6,033 bases of DNA from Akkermansia muciniphila (lineage in GTDB: Bacteria > Verrucomicrobiota > Verrucomicrobiia > Verrucomicrobiales > Akkermansiaceae), in the NCBI GenBank assembly GCA_945870545.1, contig CAMBTF010000117.1, positions 1-6,033 on the forward strand, in the 5' to 3' direction. How positions within the stretch are numbered: the stretch's first letter is position 1; each line of letters begins with the position of its first letter. The translations under genes were made by a program, and so were the position numbers. The notes below the pieces were generated by a model. The model worked only from the letters and a program-made list of their open reading frames with translations, ran no database searches and was not told the origin of the DNA. Positions 1 to 4,935 of the stretch are shown piece by piece.

Positions 1-47
1 TCATAGACGCGTTGGGGGCTGATACCGTCGAAAGTGATGTCGAGCAT
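1..47 (-). CDS. N-terminus of an unidentified protein, cut by the window edge
   Basis: Only the first 15 codons are visible, read leftward from an ATG at 45-47 and giving MLDITFDGISPQRVY. I do not recognise the family from this stub and assign no function. The start is supported by a good Shine-Dalgarno site (AAAGGA, 7 bases before the ATG). This makes it the only gene in the window with a conventional ribosome binding site. The upstream side is the gene-poor stretch 48-356, so the gene probably has its own promoter there, although I could not pick out a convincing one. Confidence 0.55.
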   Translation of the reverse strand, partial: MLDITFDGISPQRVY

Positions 48-54
48 TGTTGGG

Positions 55-60
55 TCCTTT
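55..60 (-). promoter_or_regulatory. Shine-Dalgarno site of the left-edge gene
   Basis: On the minus strand this reads AAAGGA, 7 bases before the ATG at 45-47. It is notable because the other genes in the window lack such a site, so it both fixes this start and marks the gene as translated in a different way from its neighbours. Confidence 0.6.
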
Positions 61-198
61 CAGATTGATATTTTCAGAGATTCCCCGTCTTTCGCTTTGT
101 TTCGGCTATTCGGTAAAATATCAGGCTTCCGTCTCCTCTTTTCGCTAAAGCTACGGGAGGACAAGCGTATCACACCATGTGCTTTGCGGAGGAGTTGA

Positions 199-360
199 AA
201 ACGTCCTCCTGGATGGCACGCAGGGCAAAAAACGGAAGCGCTCGCACCGCACAGTCTCGCGCAGGCTGAGTCGGTGGCGTTCTCGCAGGACGGCAAGTCG
301 ATCTTCGCCGTTTCCGAAAAGCCGAACTCGCCCGTCGTCCGCTACGGCACGGCTGATTAA
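199..360 (+). pseudogene. 3' remnant of a broken plus-strand gene (propeller-like C-terminus)
   Basis: A plus-strand frame is open from just after a TGA at 196-198 to a TAA at 358-360, 53 codons, with no ATG. Its last 30 or so codons look truly coding: most third positions are G or C. The protein tail has the pattern AESVAFSQDGKSIFAVSE followed by PNSPVVRYGTAD. Segments of the form E-x-V-A-F-S-x-D-G-K-S are typical of the last blade of secreted beta-propeller or phytase-esterase-like proteins, so this is probably the C-terminus of such a protein. The rest of the gene is missing: the region upstream shows no continuing frame and leads into a divergent minus-strand gene. A deletion or rearrangement that removed the 5' part is the simplest reading. 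The alternative is a chance open frame. The family assignment is tentative. Confidence 0.45.
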
Positions 361-1034
361 GGATCTCCGGGTAGTTCGACCTTATCGCCGAGGTGGGTCG
401 GGGCGGTGTCGAGGAAGTTCACATCGAGCCACATCTTCACCCGCGCGCCGACCTCGCGGATCTTGGTTTTGTAACCGGCTTGAAGTTCCACGTCCTCCGC
501 GTTGAAGCCGAAGGCCTCGATCCCGTTCGCCTGCGCGAGGTAGATCGCACGCTCATTCTGGAAGCGCTGGCTGACAACGAGGATCTTGTCCGCACCGAAA
601 ATTTTCTTGGCACGCACTACGGAATCGAGCGTCCGCAGTCCGGCGTAATCGCAGACGATGCGTGAGGCCGGCACACCCTCCTCGACCAGCGCGTTCTTCA
701 TTTTCTGCGGTTCGTTGTAATACTTGCTGCGATTGTCGCCGGAGACGATGAACGTCTCCACCTTGCCCGCTTTCCAGACCTTTACCGCCGCATCGATACG
801 GTAGCGAAAATAGCGGTTTTCACGACCCTGGTAGCGGTCGGTGGTTCCGAAAACGAGACCCACTTTCGCACGTGGGAGATCCTTCACGTCTTCGAAAAGT
901 TTGCCCTGCGAAGCCCACACCGCGGTGGCATTCGCGTAAATGATCAGCCCCACGCCAAGCACGAACAGCAGCAGCCCAAAGAGAGTCAACCGCTTGAGCC
1001 ACTTAAGCAGGATTGCTTTCGTATTCGCTTTCAA
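357..1034 (-). CDS. sanA: SanA/YdcF-type DUF218 membrane protein
   Basis: This is a 225-residue protein of the SanA type (DUF218/YdcF fold). E. coli SanA, about 239 residues, is an inner-membrane protein linked to the envelope barrier and vancomycin exclusion at high temperature; its biochemical activity is unsettled. A basic N-terminus is followed by one membrane helix at about residues 16-35, and the DUF218 domain follows. Visible family motifs are FGTT (62-65), SGDN (98-101), YNEP (106-109), DYAG (129-132), RTLDS (134-138), QRF (156-158) and ERA (161-163). These agree closely with E. coli SanA as I remember it. I chose the TTG at 1032-1034 because it overlaps the stop of the lipid kinase gene (TTGA), which suggests translational coupling, and because it places the membrane helix at the N-terminus. 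The frame stays open back to 1229, but that stretch is low-complexity shadow sequence inside the kinase gene. The 3' end overlaps the stop of the remnant at 199-360. Confidence 0.88.
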   Translation of the reverse strand: MKANTKAILLKWLKRLTLFGLLLFVLGVGLIIYANATAVWASQGKLFEDVKDLPRAKVGLVFGTTDRYQGRENRYFRYRIDAAVKVWKAGKVETFIVSGDNRSKYYNEPQKMKNALVEEGVPASRIVCDYAGLRTLDSVVRAKKIFGADKILVVSQRFQNERAIYLAQANGIEAFGFNAEDVELQAGYKTKIREVGARVKMWLDVNFLDTAPTHLGDKVELPGDP

Positions 1035-1996
1035 GATGTCTTTGCCACGGTCGCGGCTTCGGGTTTTGGTGGCCACTGGAGCAGGGATTTCATGGCATCC
1101 ATGAAAGGGGTCTGGCACGGCGTCTCGGGAGCCAGCACGCGGAGCCGGGTGGATGTTTCGCGGAATTCGATATTCTTGAAACGCCCCAACAACTCGCCGT
1201 CGATCTGCACCGGCACCTCGCGTTCGCAAGACACGGTAATGCCCTCTGATTGGAAATAGGAAGTGGAGTCCGCGAGGTCGATCCCGCCCAATGCGATCCC
1301 GTGCAGCGAATCGAGCACAAAGCGGTATCCCGCCTCCTTGAAAACGATCACATCGAGCTTGGAATCGAGGTTGTCGGCGTTGCGGAAAAGACGGAATTGC
1401 CCGCCGTAGAGAGAGCCATTCCCGCAGAGCACAGCCACGCCTGATTCGCGGTGTCCCTCCAAGGTCACGATTTCTAACTCTGGAGGTTTCCCCCCGAGCA
1501 CTTTCACGGCGGCCAGCAGATACGCGAGTGGTCCCAGCATTTTTTTACTCTCCCATTTCGTCTCCTCGATGACCTTCGCATCGAAGCCCACGCCCGCCAT
1601 TTGCACGAAGGGAGAGCCGTTCGCGGTGAAGAGATCGACCTCGCGGATCAGGCCTTTTTCGATAACTTCGAGAGCCTTGGGCAAACTGTTAGGATCGATG
1701 CCGAGTTCGCGGGCGAAGACGTTCATCGTCCCGGCGGGCATCACGCCGAGCGCGGTGCGGCTGCCCGCGAGGCCGGAAACCACGGCATTAAGGGTGCCAT
1801 CGCCGCCCGCCGCGATGACCACCGGCTCGCCGTCATCCGCAAATTTCCGGGCCAGCTCCACCGCCTCCTGTCCGCTGTTCGTAGCGTAGAGCGCGAAACG
1901 GTTCGCGTGCTCCATGAGAAACTGCCGCGCCTTCCCGCCCTTTTCGCTGCGCGCGCGGGGATTGAAGATCAGCGGGTATCGCCGTGAGATAGGCAT
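1031..1996 (-). CDS. YegS/DgkB-type diacylglycerol (lipid) kinase
   Basis: This 321-residue protein belongs to the diacylglycerol kinase catalytic family (YegS/Rv2252/BmrU group). Such enzymes transfer the gamma phosphate of ATP to a lipid hydroxyl, usually diacylglycerol or a related lipid, at the cytoplasmic face of the membrane. The nucleotide-binding signature GGDGT is at 64-68, preceded by the NPR motif at 12-14. The second family block GVMPAGTMNVFAREL is at 84-98, GVGFDA at 135-140, an LDSKLDV segment at 210-216, and the late catalytic-side motif QIDGE at 264-268. Length is normal for the family. The ATG at 1994-1996 gives a complete domain and there is no Shine-Dalgarno site. The gene is the first of a two-gene operon with the SanA-like gene. 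The exact lipid substrate cannot be read from the sequence. Confidence 0.92.
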   Translation of the reverse strand: MPISRRYPLIFNPRARSEKGGKARQFLMEHANRFALYATNSGQEAVELARKFADDGEPVVIAAGGDGTLNAVVSGLAGSRTALGVMPAGTMNVFARELGIDPNSLPKALEVIEKGLIREVDLFTANGSPFVQMAGVGFDAKVIEETKWESKKMLGPLAYLLAAVKVLGGKPPELEIVTLEGHRESGVAVLCGNGSLYGGQFRLFRNADNLDSKLDVIVFKEAGYRFVLDSLHGIALGGIDLADSTSYFQSEGITVSCEREVPVQIDGELLGRFKNIEFRETSTRLRVLAPETPCQTPFMDAMKSLLQWPPKPEAATVAKTS

Positions 1997-2002
1997 GGGC
2001 GC

Positions 2003-2032
2003 ATTGTTCGCCTATCTTTGCGCGATGGGCAA
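2003..2032 (-). promoter_or_regulatory. Candidate promoter of the lipid kinase-sanA operon
   Basis: On the minus strand a TTGCCC -35-like hexamer (2027-2032) and an AACAAT -10-like hexamer (2003-2008) are separated by 18 bases. Each matches 4 of 6 consensus positions. The -10 ends 6 bases before the ATG, so transcription would begin at or next to the start codon. It is weak alone; the same spacing recurs at four other genes here. Confidence 0.35.
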
Positions 2033-2048
2033 CCCGATTCCGGGGAGC

Positions 2049-2066
2049 ACACGCGCCCCCGCGTGT
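2049..2066. repeat. Hairpin module 1 of a tandem pair
   Basis: A perfect 7-base-pair stem, ACACGCG with CGCGTGT, closes a CCCC loop. The central 12 bases, CGCG-CCCC-CGCG, are repeated with one change in the next module 22 bases on. The flanking ACA and TGT pair with each other but are not shared with the second module. Confidence 0.6.
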
Positions 2067-2070
2067 CGCG

Positions 2071-2088
2071 GAGCGCGCCCTCGCGGTC
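2071..2088. repeat. Hairpin module 2 of a tandem pair
   Basis: The core CGCG-CCCT-CGCG has the same layout as module 1 at a 22-base period, separated by a CGCG spacer. The outer arms GAG and GTC pair at two of three positions, so the stem is less perfect than in module 1. Confidence 0.5.
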
Positions 2089-2148
2089 TGCCGGCTGGAA
2101 AGATCCTGTGCGTCGCCAAGCCAAACCAACGCCCGCATCGCCGCCGGA

Positions 2149-2187
2149 GGCTTTTGACTGCGGCGGCTCTTATCCGCCGCTTTTTGG
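2149..2187 (+). repeat. Hairpin repeat copy A (also terminator-like)
   Basis: The order is a GGCTTTTGACT flank, a perfect 7-base-pair stem GCGGCGG (2160-2166) with CCGCCGC (2174-2180), a CTCTTAT loop, and a TTTTT run (2181-2185). Taken alone it looks like an intrinsic terminator for plus-strand transcription. However, both neighbouring genes are on the minus strand, so there is no gene for it to terminate. The shared flanks with copy B at 2249-2289 suggest a repeat element instead. Confidence 0.6.
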
Positions 2188-2248
2188 GTGAGTCATGGAA
2201 AAACGAAGTAACCCGCTAGCATCCCGTCGTCCCGCAAAACAAAGCCAG

Positions 2249-2289
2249 CCTTGAAAGCTGTGAACCAAGAATCACAGCAGTCCAGAGCC
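2249..2289 (-). repeat. Hairpin repeat copy B, inverted and diverged
   Basis: Read on the minus strand the order is a GGCTCTGGACT flank, stem GCTGTGA (reading downward from 2278 in window coordinates 2272-2278, in its symmetrical form), a TTCTTGGT loop, the complementary arm TCACAGC (2257-2263), and then TTTCAAGG. Flanks and the TCTT of the loop match copy A, while the inner five stem pairs differ completely yet still pair. It lies in opposite orientation to copy A, about 60 bases away. Confidence 0.55.
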
Positions 2290-2355
2290 TGCGGCGCACT
2301 CTACTTGGTTGTCACCTTTTCGCACACGGAGTTTTGGCAACCGGTCTAATGCCCC

Positions 2356-3444
2356 TCACCCCAGCAACCCCCGCTCCGCCACGTGCCGCAGCCACGGCAC
2401 GAAATCCAGATCCGGCGCGACCTCCTTCGCATGCCGCGAGAGCTCATAAACGGAGCGGCTGCCATCCATCGCGATGAGCACCTTGAGCTGGGGAAACGTG
2501 AATACGCAGGACTTCATATCCGCGTCCGGCAATGGCAGCGCCTCCCGCGCACATAGCATGCGCCACGCATCGAGCTTCGGGAAATTCGGCACCCTGACGG
2601 CGGCTTTCGGTCGCCGCCTATCATCTTCCAGCGCCTCCCCAAACACCGCATCCGCCCGGCAGATCAACTCCGATCGAAACGTCGTCCCCGCGGCATTGTC
2701 GGATCTGTCGTCACCGCGCGCACCGCTCACCGAATCCCCGATCCAACGCAGCCCGTGCGCCTCTGCGAGTTTCACCACAGCTCCCAGCGACCACGCATCC
2801 ATCATCGGCGCGAAGTCATCGTGAGCCAGCACGGCTGCGCCCTTCGCCAGCATGTCATCGATGAGATAAAGCTCCCTGTCCGTCCCAGCGACCGTCCGCA
2901 GAATGGCCAGCGCCTCCATCGCATCCACCTCCCCTGCCGCCATGATCGCCCGCGCCTTCTCCACCACGGCCATCCGTTCCTTCCAACCCGCCGCCACATT
3001 GAAACTCAACACCGCCGTGCCATTCAGCGTGAGGTTCTTCCCGATGAAATCCATCAGCCCCACCTTGACCTCATCCGCCACCCACGAGAAAAACCCATGC
3101 GCGATGATGAAATCGTAAGGCGCATCCGACTCGAACTCCGAGAGCCGCGCCTCGCAGAACCGCGCGTTGCCCAGCCCCGCCCGCATCGCCCGGCTGCGGG
3201 CGCGGTGGATCGCCTTCGCGGAAAGATCCAGCCCCACGCAACAGGCTCCCGTCCAACGGTTCGCGAGTGAGAGCAAGTGGTGTCCCTCCCCGCAACCGAT
3301 CTCTAGGATCCTCGATCCAGCAGGCTGCGGTGCATCAAGACCCGCCGCCCGCGCCACTGCCGCATTCACCGCCACATCCGCGCTCGGATGACTCATAGGC
3401 GGGTAATCCGCCGAGCTCCATGCGTCATATTCCTCGAAACCCAC
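2356..3444 (-). CDS. SAM-dependent methyltransferase with a regulatory-type C-terminal half
   Basis: This is a class I S-adenosylmethionine-dependent methyltransferase of about 362 residues. With the GTG start the SAM-binding motif I, ILEIGCGEG, is at 46-54, the acidic strand GLDLS at 71-75, and a YDFIIAHGFFSWV block at 110-122. That block and the N-terminal YD...HP segment (about 6-20) are typical of the group carrying a predicted methyltransferase regulatory domain. The second half agrees: an AHDDFAP-like segment near 207-213, FRSELICR at 256-263, and a late MDGSRSVYEL segment near 326-335. The substrate is unknown. The start is uncertain: the GTG at 3442-3444 begins just before the family motif and has a promoter-like pair 6 bases upstream. 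A TTG at 3526-3528 would add 28 residues and has AAGGA only 3 bases before it. The first in-frame ATG (3394-3396) would cut the YD motif. It is flanked by gaps of over 200 bases on both sides, so it is probably transcribed alone. Confidence 0.8.
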   Translation of the reverse strand: MGFEEYDAWSSADYPPMSHPSADVAVNAAVARAAGLDAPQPAGSRILEIGCGEGHHLLSLANRWTGACCVGLDLSAKAIHRARSRAMRAGLGNARFCEARLSEFESDAPYDFIIAHGFFSWVADEVKVGLMDFIGKNLTLNGTAVLSFNVAAGWKERMAVVEKARAIMAAGEVDAMEALAILRTVAGTDRELYLIDDMLAKGAAVLAHDDFAPMMDAWSLGAVVKLAEAHGLRWIGDSVSGARGDDRSDNAAGTTFRSELICRADAVFGEALEDDRRRPKAAVRVPNFPKLDAWRMLCAREALPLPDADMKSCVFTFPQLKVLIAMDGSRSVYELSRHAKEVAPDLDFVPWLRHVAERGLLG

Positions 3445-3450
3445 GCCGCG

Positions 3451-3478
3451 ATTTAAACCGGATTTCAACCCGGCACAA
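3451..3478 (-). promoter_or_regulatory. Candidate promoter of the methyltransferase gene
   Basis: On the minus strand TTGTGC (3473-3478) and TTAAAT (3451-3456) are 16 bases apart. The -10-like element ends 6 bases before the GTG at 3442-3444, which would give a leaderless mRNA and favours that start. The -35 match is poor (3 of 6) and the -10 matches 4 of 6. Confidence 0.3.
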
Positions 3479-3569
3479 TGACCTATTCTCGCAAGGTTCC
3501 TGCCATTTGGAGTTAGGCCGTTTGCCAAAATTCCTTACCGAAACAGGGAGTATCGTTGGGAATGGATTC

Positions 3570-3602
3570 GTGCTGCTTCGCGGTTGAAGTGACCCACAGC
3601 AC
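3570..3602. repeat. Imperfect inverted repeat between genes
   Basis: GTGCTG-CTTC (3570-3579) pairs with GAAG (3586-3589) and CAGCAC (3597-3602), with a 7-base bulge on one side. It lies downstream of the Minf_1886-family gene and upstream of the methyltransferase in their common direction. No T-run follows, so it is not a standard intrinsic terminator. It may be a processing or attenuation structure, or chance. Confidence 0.3.
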
Positions 3603-3659
3603 CCTTCGCTCCCTCACTTATCCTCGCTGGGGACGAAAAAAATGACTGGTGAAAATAGC

Positions 3660-4067
3660 TCAAACCTTCCCCGCCAGCTCGCGCCCGATGGGCAGAAACG
3701 GCTCACGAAGAGCCTTTTGGAAATCGAAGACACCGTCGAAGTCCTCGGGCTTATCGGACTCCTGCCTGCCGAACACCTGCTCCTCGATGAGTTGGAAAAC
3801 CATATTGCCCACATCACGGCCTTCCTTCACGCCCCACTCGTCCATCAGCGTGACGGCCATCGGGCCGAACTGCTCGATCGCGAGATCGCGGAAACCCTCA
3901 AGCAATTCCTTGCCGCTGACATGACGGCCTTTCCCGCCGGTTTCCTCCATGACCCTTTTCAGGGTGAAGTCCAGGGACTCCTTGAGGAAAAAGTAGGCGT
4001 GCCCGTCGTAGCGCGCCTCGCGGCGGATGATCGATGCGACGGATTGCTCAAACTGGACGGCTTGCAT
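3660..4067 (-). CDS. Minf_1886-family conserved protein of unknown function
   Basis: This 135-residue soluble protein has no signal peptide or membrane helix and resembles the short conserved family known as Minf_1886, which I recall as restricted to Verrucomicrobia and Planctomycetes. Its conserved-looking segments, in order, are RYDGHAYFFLKESLDFTLKR (19-38), HVSGKELLEGFRDLAIEQFG (49-68), WGV (78-80), GNMVFQLIE (87-95) and DFDGVFDFQKAL (109-120). The pattern of alternating charged and hydrophobic residues suggests a small, mostly helical fold. No catalytic signature is visible and the function is not known. The ATG at 4065-4067 was chosen because the frame upstream (to 4124) adds a basic stretch with no family similarity and lies over the presumed promoter. 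No Shine-Dalgarno site precedes it. A gap of 100 bases separates it from the L,D-transpeptidase stop, so it probably has its own promoter. Confidence 0.78.
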   Translation of the reverse strand: MQAVQFEQSVASIIRREARYDGHAYFFLKESLDFTLKRVMEETGGKGRHVSGKELLEGFRDLAIEQFGPMAVTLMDEWGVKEGRDVGNMVFQLIEEQVFGRQESDKPEDFDGVFDFQKALREPFLPIGRELAGKV

Positions 4068-4074
4068 GCGCTTA

Positions 4075-4103
4075 CGTATGCCAAACCGTCCTCCGTATGC
4101 CAA
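4075..4103 (-). promoter_or_regulatory. Candidate promoter with a 10-base direct repeat
   Basis: On the minus strand TTGGCATACG occurs twice, at 4094-4103 and 4075-4084, 19 bases apart. The first copy supplies a TTGGCA -35-like hexamer (5 of 6). After a 17-base spacer the second copy supplies CATACG in the -10 position (3 of 6), ending 7 bases before the ATG of the Minf_1886-family gene. The repeat could be an operator for a dimeric regulator. Confidence 0.35.
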
Positions 4104-4167
4104 GCGCTTTCCCTGCAACCCCACCGTATCCCTAATTGCGCGGGGGGCAGCGCAGGATGTCTGAGGC

Positions 4168-4779
4168 TCAGAAATTCCACAACTTACCCTTCTCCGCGTC
4201 AGAGAAAACCTGCGGGCTCATCAGGTAGGAGCTCGGGGGATTTGGCAGCGCGGAGTCGTCTAGAACCGGCAGCTTCGCGCCGATCGTCGAGTCCCATGGC
4301 TTGCTTGACGAGACACTGATCGGGGTGCCGACTTTCACCATGTCGAAAATCTTGCGTGCGGAGTTCAATGGCAAACGCACGCAGCCGTGGGTGCAGGGAT
4401 AGGGTTTCACAAAACCCCAATGCATCCCGTAAGCAGGGCTGTAAAACGACATCCAGTAGGTCATCGGATAACCCGCGCCCGGGGAGCTTGCCCGGCGGCG
4501 GTGGCGCATCTTGCTCTGGATGCGGAACTCACCTTTCGGTGTCGGTGTTGCGGTGGTGCCCACGGAGCACGGCGTAGCCAGTAGGACTTCGTCTCCTTGC
4601 GTGACATAAACTCGCTGCGCTCCCGTGCTGATGTGGATTTTCACGGCACCTGTCGGCTTCTCGACCGAAGGGTCAAAGGAAAACGCGCTGCCCGACTTTG
4701 AAGGCATGGAGCAGGAGCTGAAGGCGATTGCGACAGTAAGGGTCGCGAGGGCTGATGAAATTTTCGATAAACGGTTCAT
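4168..4779 (-). CDS. L,D-transpeptidase (YkuD domain) lipoprotein
   Basis: This is a 203-residue exported L,D-transpeptidase. Such enzymes use a catalytic cysteine to form 3-3 peptidoglycan cross-links or to attach proteins to peptidoglycan. The N-terminus MNRLSKISSALATLTVAIAF is a signal peptide followed by a lipobox-like FSSC, so Cys23 is the likely lipidation site and the protein would be membrane-anchored outside the cytoplasm. A YkuD domain spans roughly 45-157, with TPKGEF at 80-85, the conserved His120 in HWG, and the active-site block THGCVRLP at 130-137 with catalytic Cys133. Ser is more usual than Thr at 130. A second cysteine (Cys129) lies four residues before the catalytic one. 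A 40-residue tail follows the domain. I chose the ATG at 4777-4779 for the signal peptide; an in-frame ATG at 4798-4800 would add 7 residues and has GGAGG directly against it, which is too close for normal use. The gene is divergent from the isomerase-like gene. Confidence 0.92.
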   Translation of the reverse strand: MNRLSKISSALATLTVAIAFSSCSMPSKSGSAFSFDPSVEKPTGAVKIHISTGAQRVYVTQGDEVLLATPCSVGTTATPTPKGEFRIQSKMRHRRRASSPGAGYPMTYWMSFYSPAYGMHWGFVKPYPCTHGCVRLPLNSARKIFDMVKVGTPISVSSSKPWDSTIGAKLPVLDDSALPNPPSSYLMSPQVFSDAEKGKLWNF

Positions 4780-4935
4780 TGTTGATTGGTTACGGCTCAT
4801 CCTCCAAAAAATCGCCACGGAATCAACCTGCAAAGCGCGGAGATTTCGTAACCGTCCGGGCGCGTGCCACAGAATCCATTCCATCGCCCGCCCTTGGAAA
4901 TTGTAATCTGAAATCCGCTCCCTAAACTCCGCCCC
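4780..4935. promoter_or_regulatory. Divergent intergenic region between transpeptidase and isomerase-like genes
   Basis: This 156-base gap must carry the promoters of both divergent genes. Two 7-base inverted repeat pairs have adjacent left arms: GTTGATT (4781-4787) with AATCAAC (4821-4827), and GGTTACG (4788-4794) with CGTAACC (4847-4853). They could be regulator half-sites but may be chance. I found no convincing promoter for the transpeptidase side. Confidence 0.35.
4901..4928 (+). promoter_or_regulatory. Candidate promoter of the isomerase-like gene
   Basis: TTGTAA (4901-4906) and TAAACT (4923-4928) are 16 bases apart, each matching 4 of 6 consensus positions. The -10-like element ends 7 bases before the ATG at 4936, which implies a leaderless or nearly leaderless transcript. 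No Shine-Dalgarno site lies between. Confidence 0.4.

Larger units (their letters stand above)
2038..2290. repeat. Intergenic block of hairpin repeats
   Basis: The gap between the lipid kinase and the methyltransferase (1997-2355) has no convincing gene. It holds four hairpin elements in about 250 bases: two tandem CGCG-CCCY-CGCG modules (2049-2088) and two diverged hairpins of another type in opposite orientation (2149-2187 and 2249-2289). Each is described separately. The composition resembles REP-like or small non-autonomous repeat families scattered between genes in bacterial chromosomes. I believe similar elements are common in Verrucomicrobia, but this is from memory and unchecked. The bases from 2290 to 2355 show nothing further that I can name. 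Confidence 0.6.

Noticed and set aside
177..269. Small plus-strand frame from the ATG at 177 with a GGGAGGA upstream
   Set aside because: The purine-rich site is about 15 bases from the ATG, too far, and the 30-residue product has no coding character. The coding-like signal at this place is in another frame.
60..296. Minus-strand open frame of 78 codons in the left gene-poor region
   Set aside because: Cysteine- and arginine-rich translation with no recognisable pattern, lying antisense to the coding-like remnant at 199-360 and over the upstream region of the left-edge gene.
179..505. Plus-strand open frame of 108 codons crossing into sanA
   Set aside because: Arginine- and serine-rich translation typical of an out-of-frame GC-rich read; it overlaps the well-supported SanA-like gene antisense.
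1035..1229. N-terminal extension of the SanA-like protein up to 1229
   Set aside because: It would lie entirely inside the lipid kinase gene, has a low-complexity Arg/Pro/Ala composition, and would put the N-terminal membrane helix in mid-protein.
1914..2219. Plus-strand open frame of 101 codons across the kinase start and repeat block
   Set aside because: It is antisense to the start of the kinase gene, and the rest is translated hairpin repeat sequence with no domain pattern.
2755..3270. Plus-strand frame of 171 codons within the methyltransferase
   Set aside because: Arg/His/Pro-rich antisense shadow of a gene with clear SAM-binding motifs.
3636..3650. T-run on the minus strand just downstream of the Minf_1886-family stop as a terminator
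   Set aside because: No stable hairpin lies immediately before it in the minus direction, so it does not qualify as an intrinsic terminator.
3642..4319. Long plus-strand frame (225 codons) antisense to the Minf_1886-family and transpeptidase genes
   Set aside because: Antisense shadow of two genes with clear family motifs; its translation has no recognisable domain and turns Arg/Ser-rich at the end.
4780..4884. N-terminal extension of the transpeptidase up to 4884
   Set aside because: It would put over 35 non-hydrophobic residues in front of a clear signal peptide; only the 7-residue extension from the ATG at 4800 is worth keeping as an alternative.
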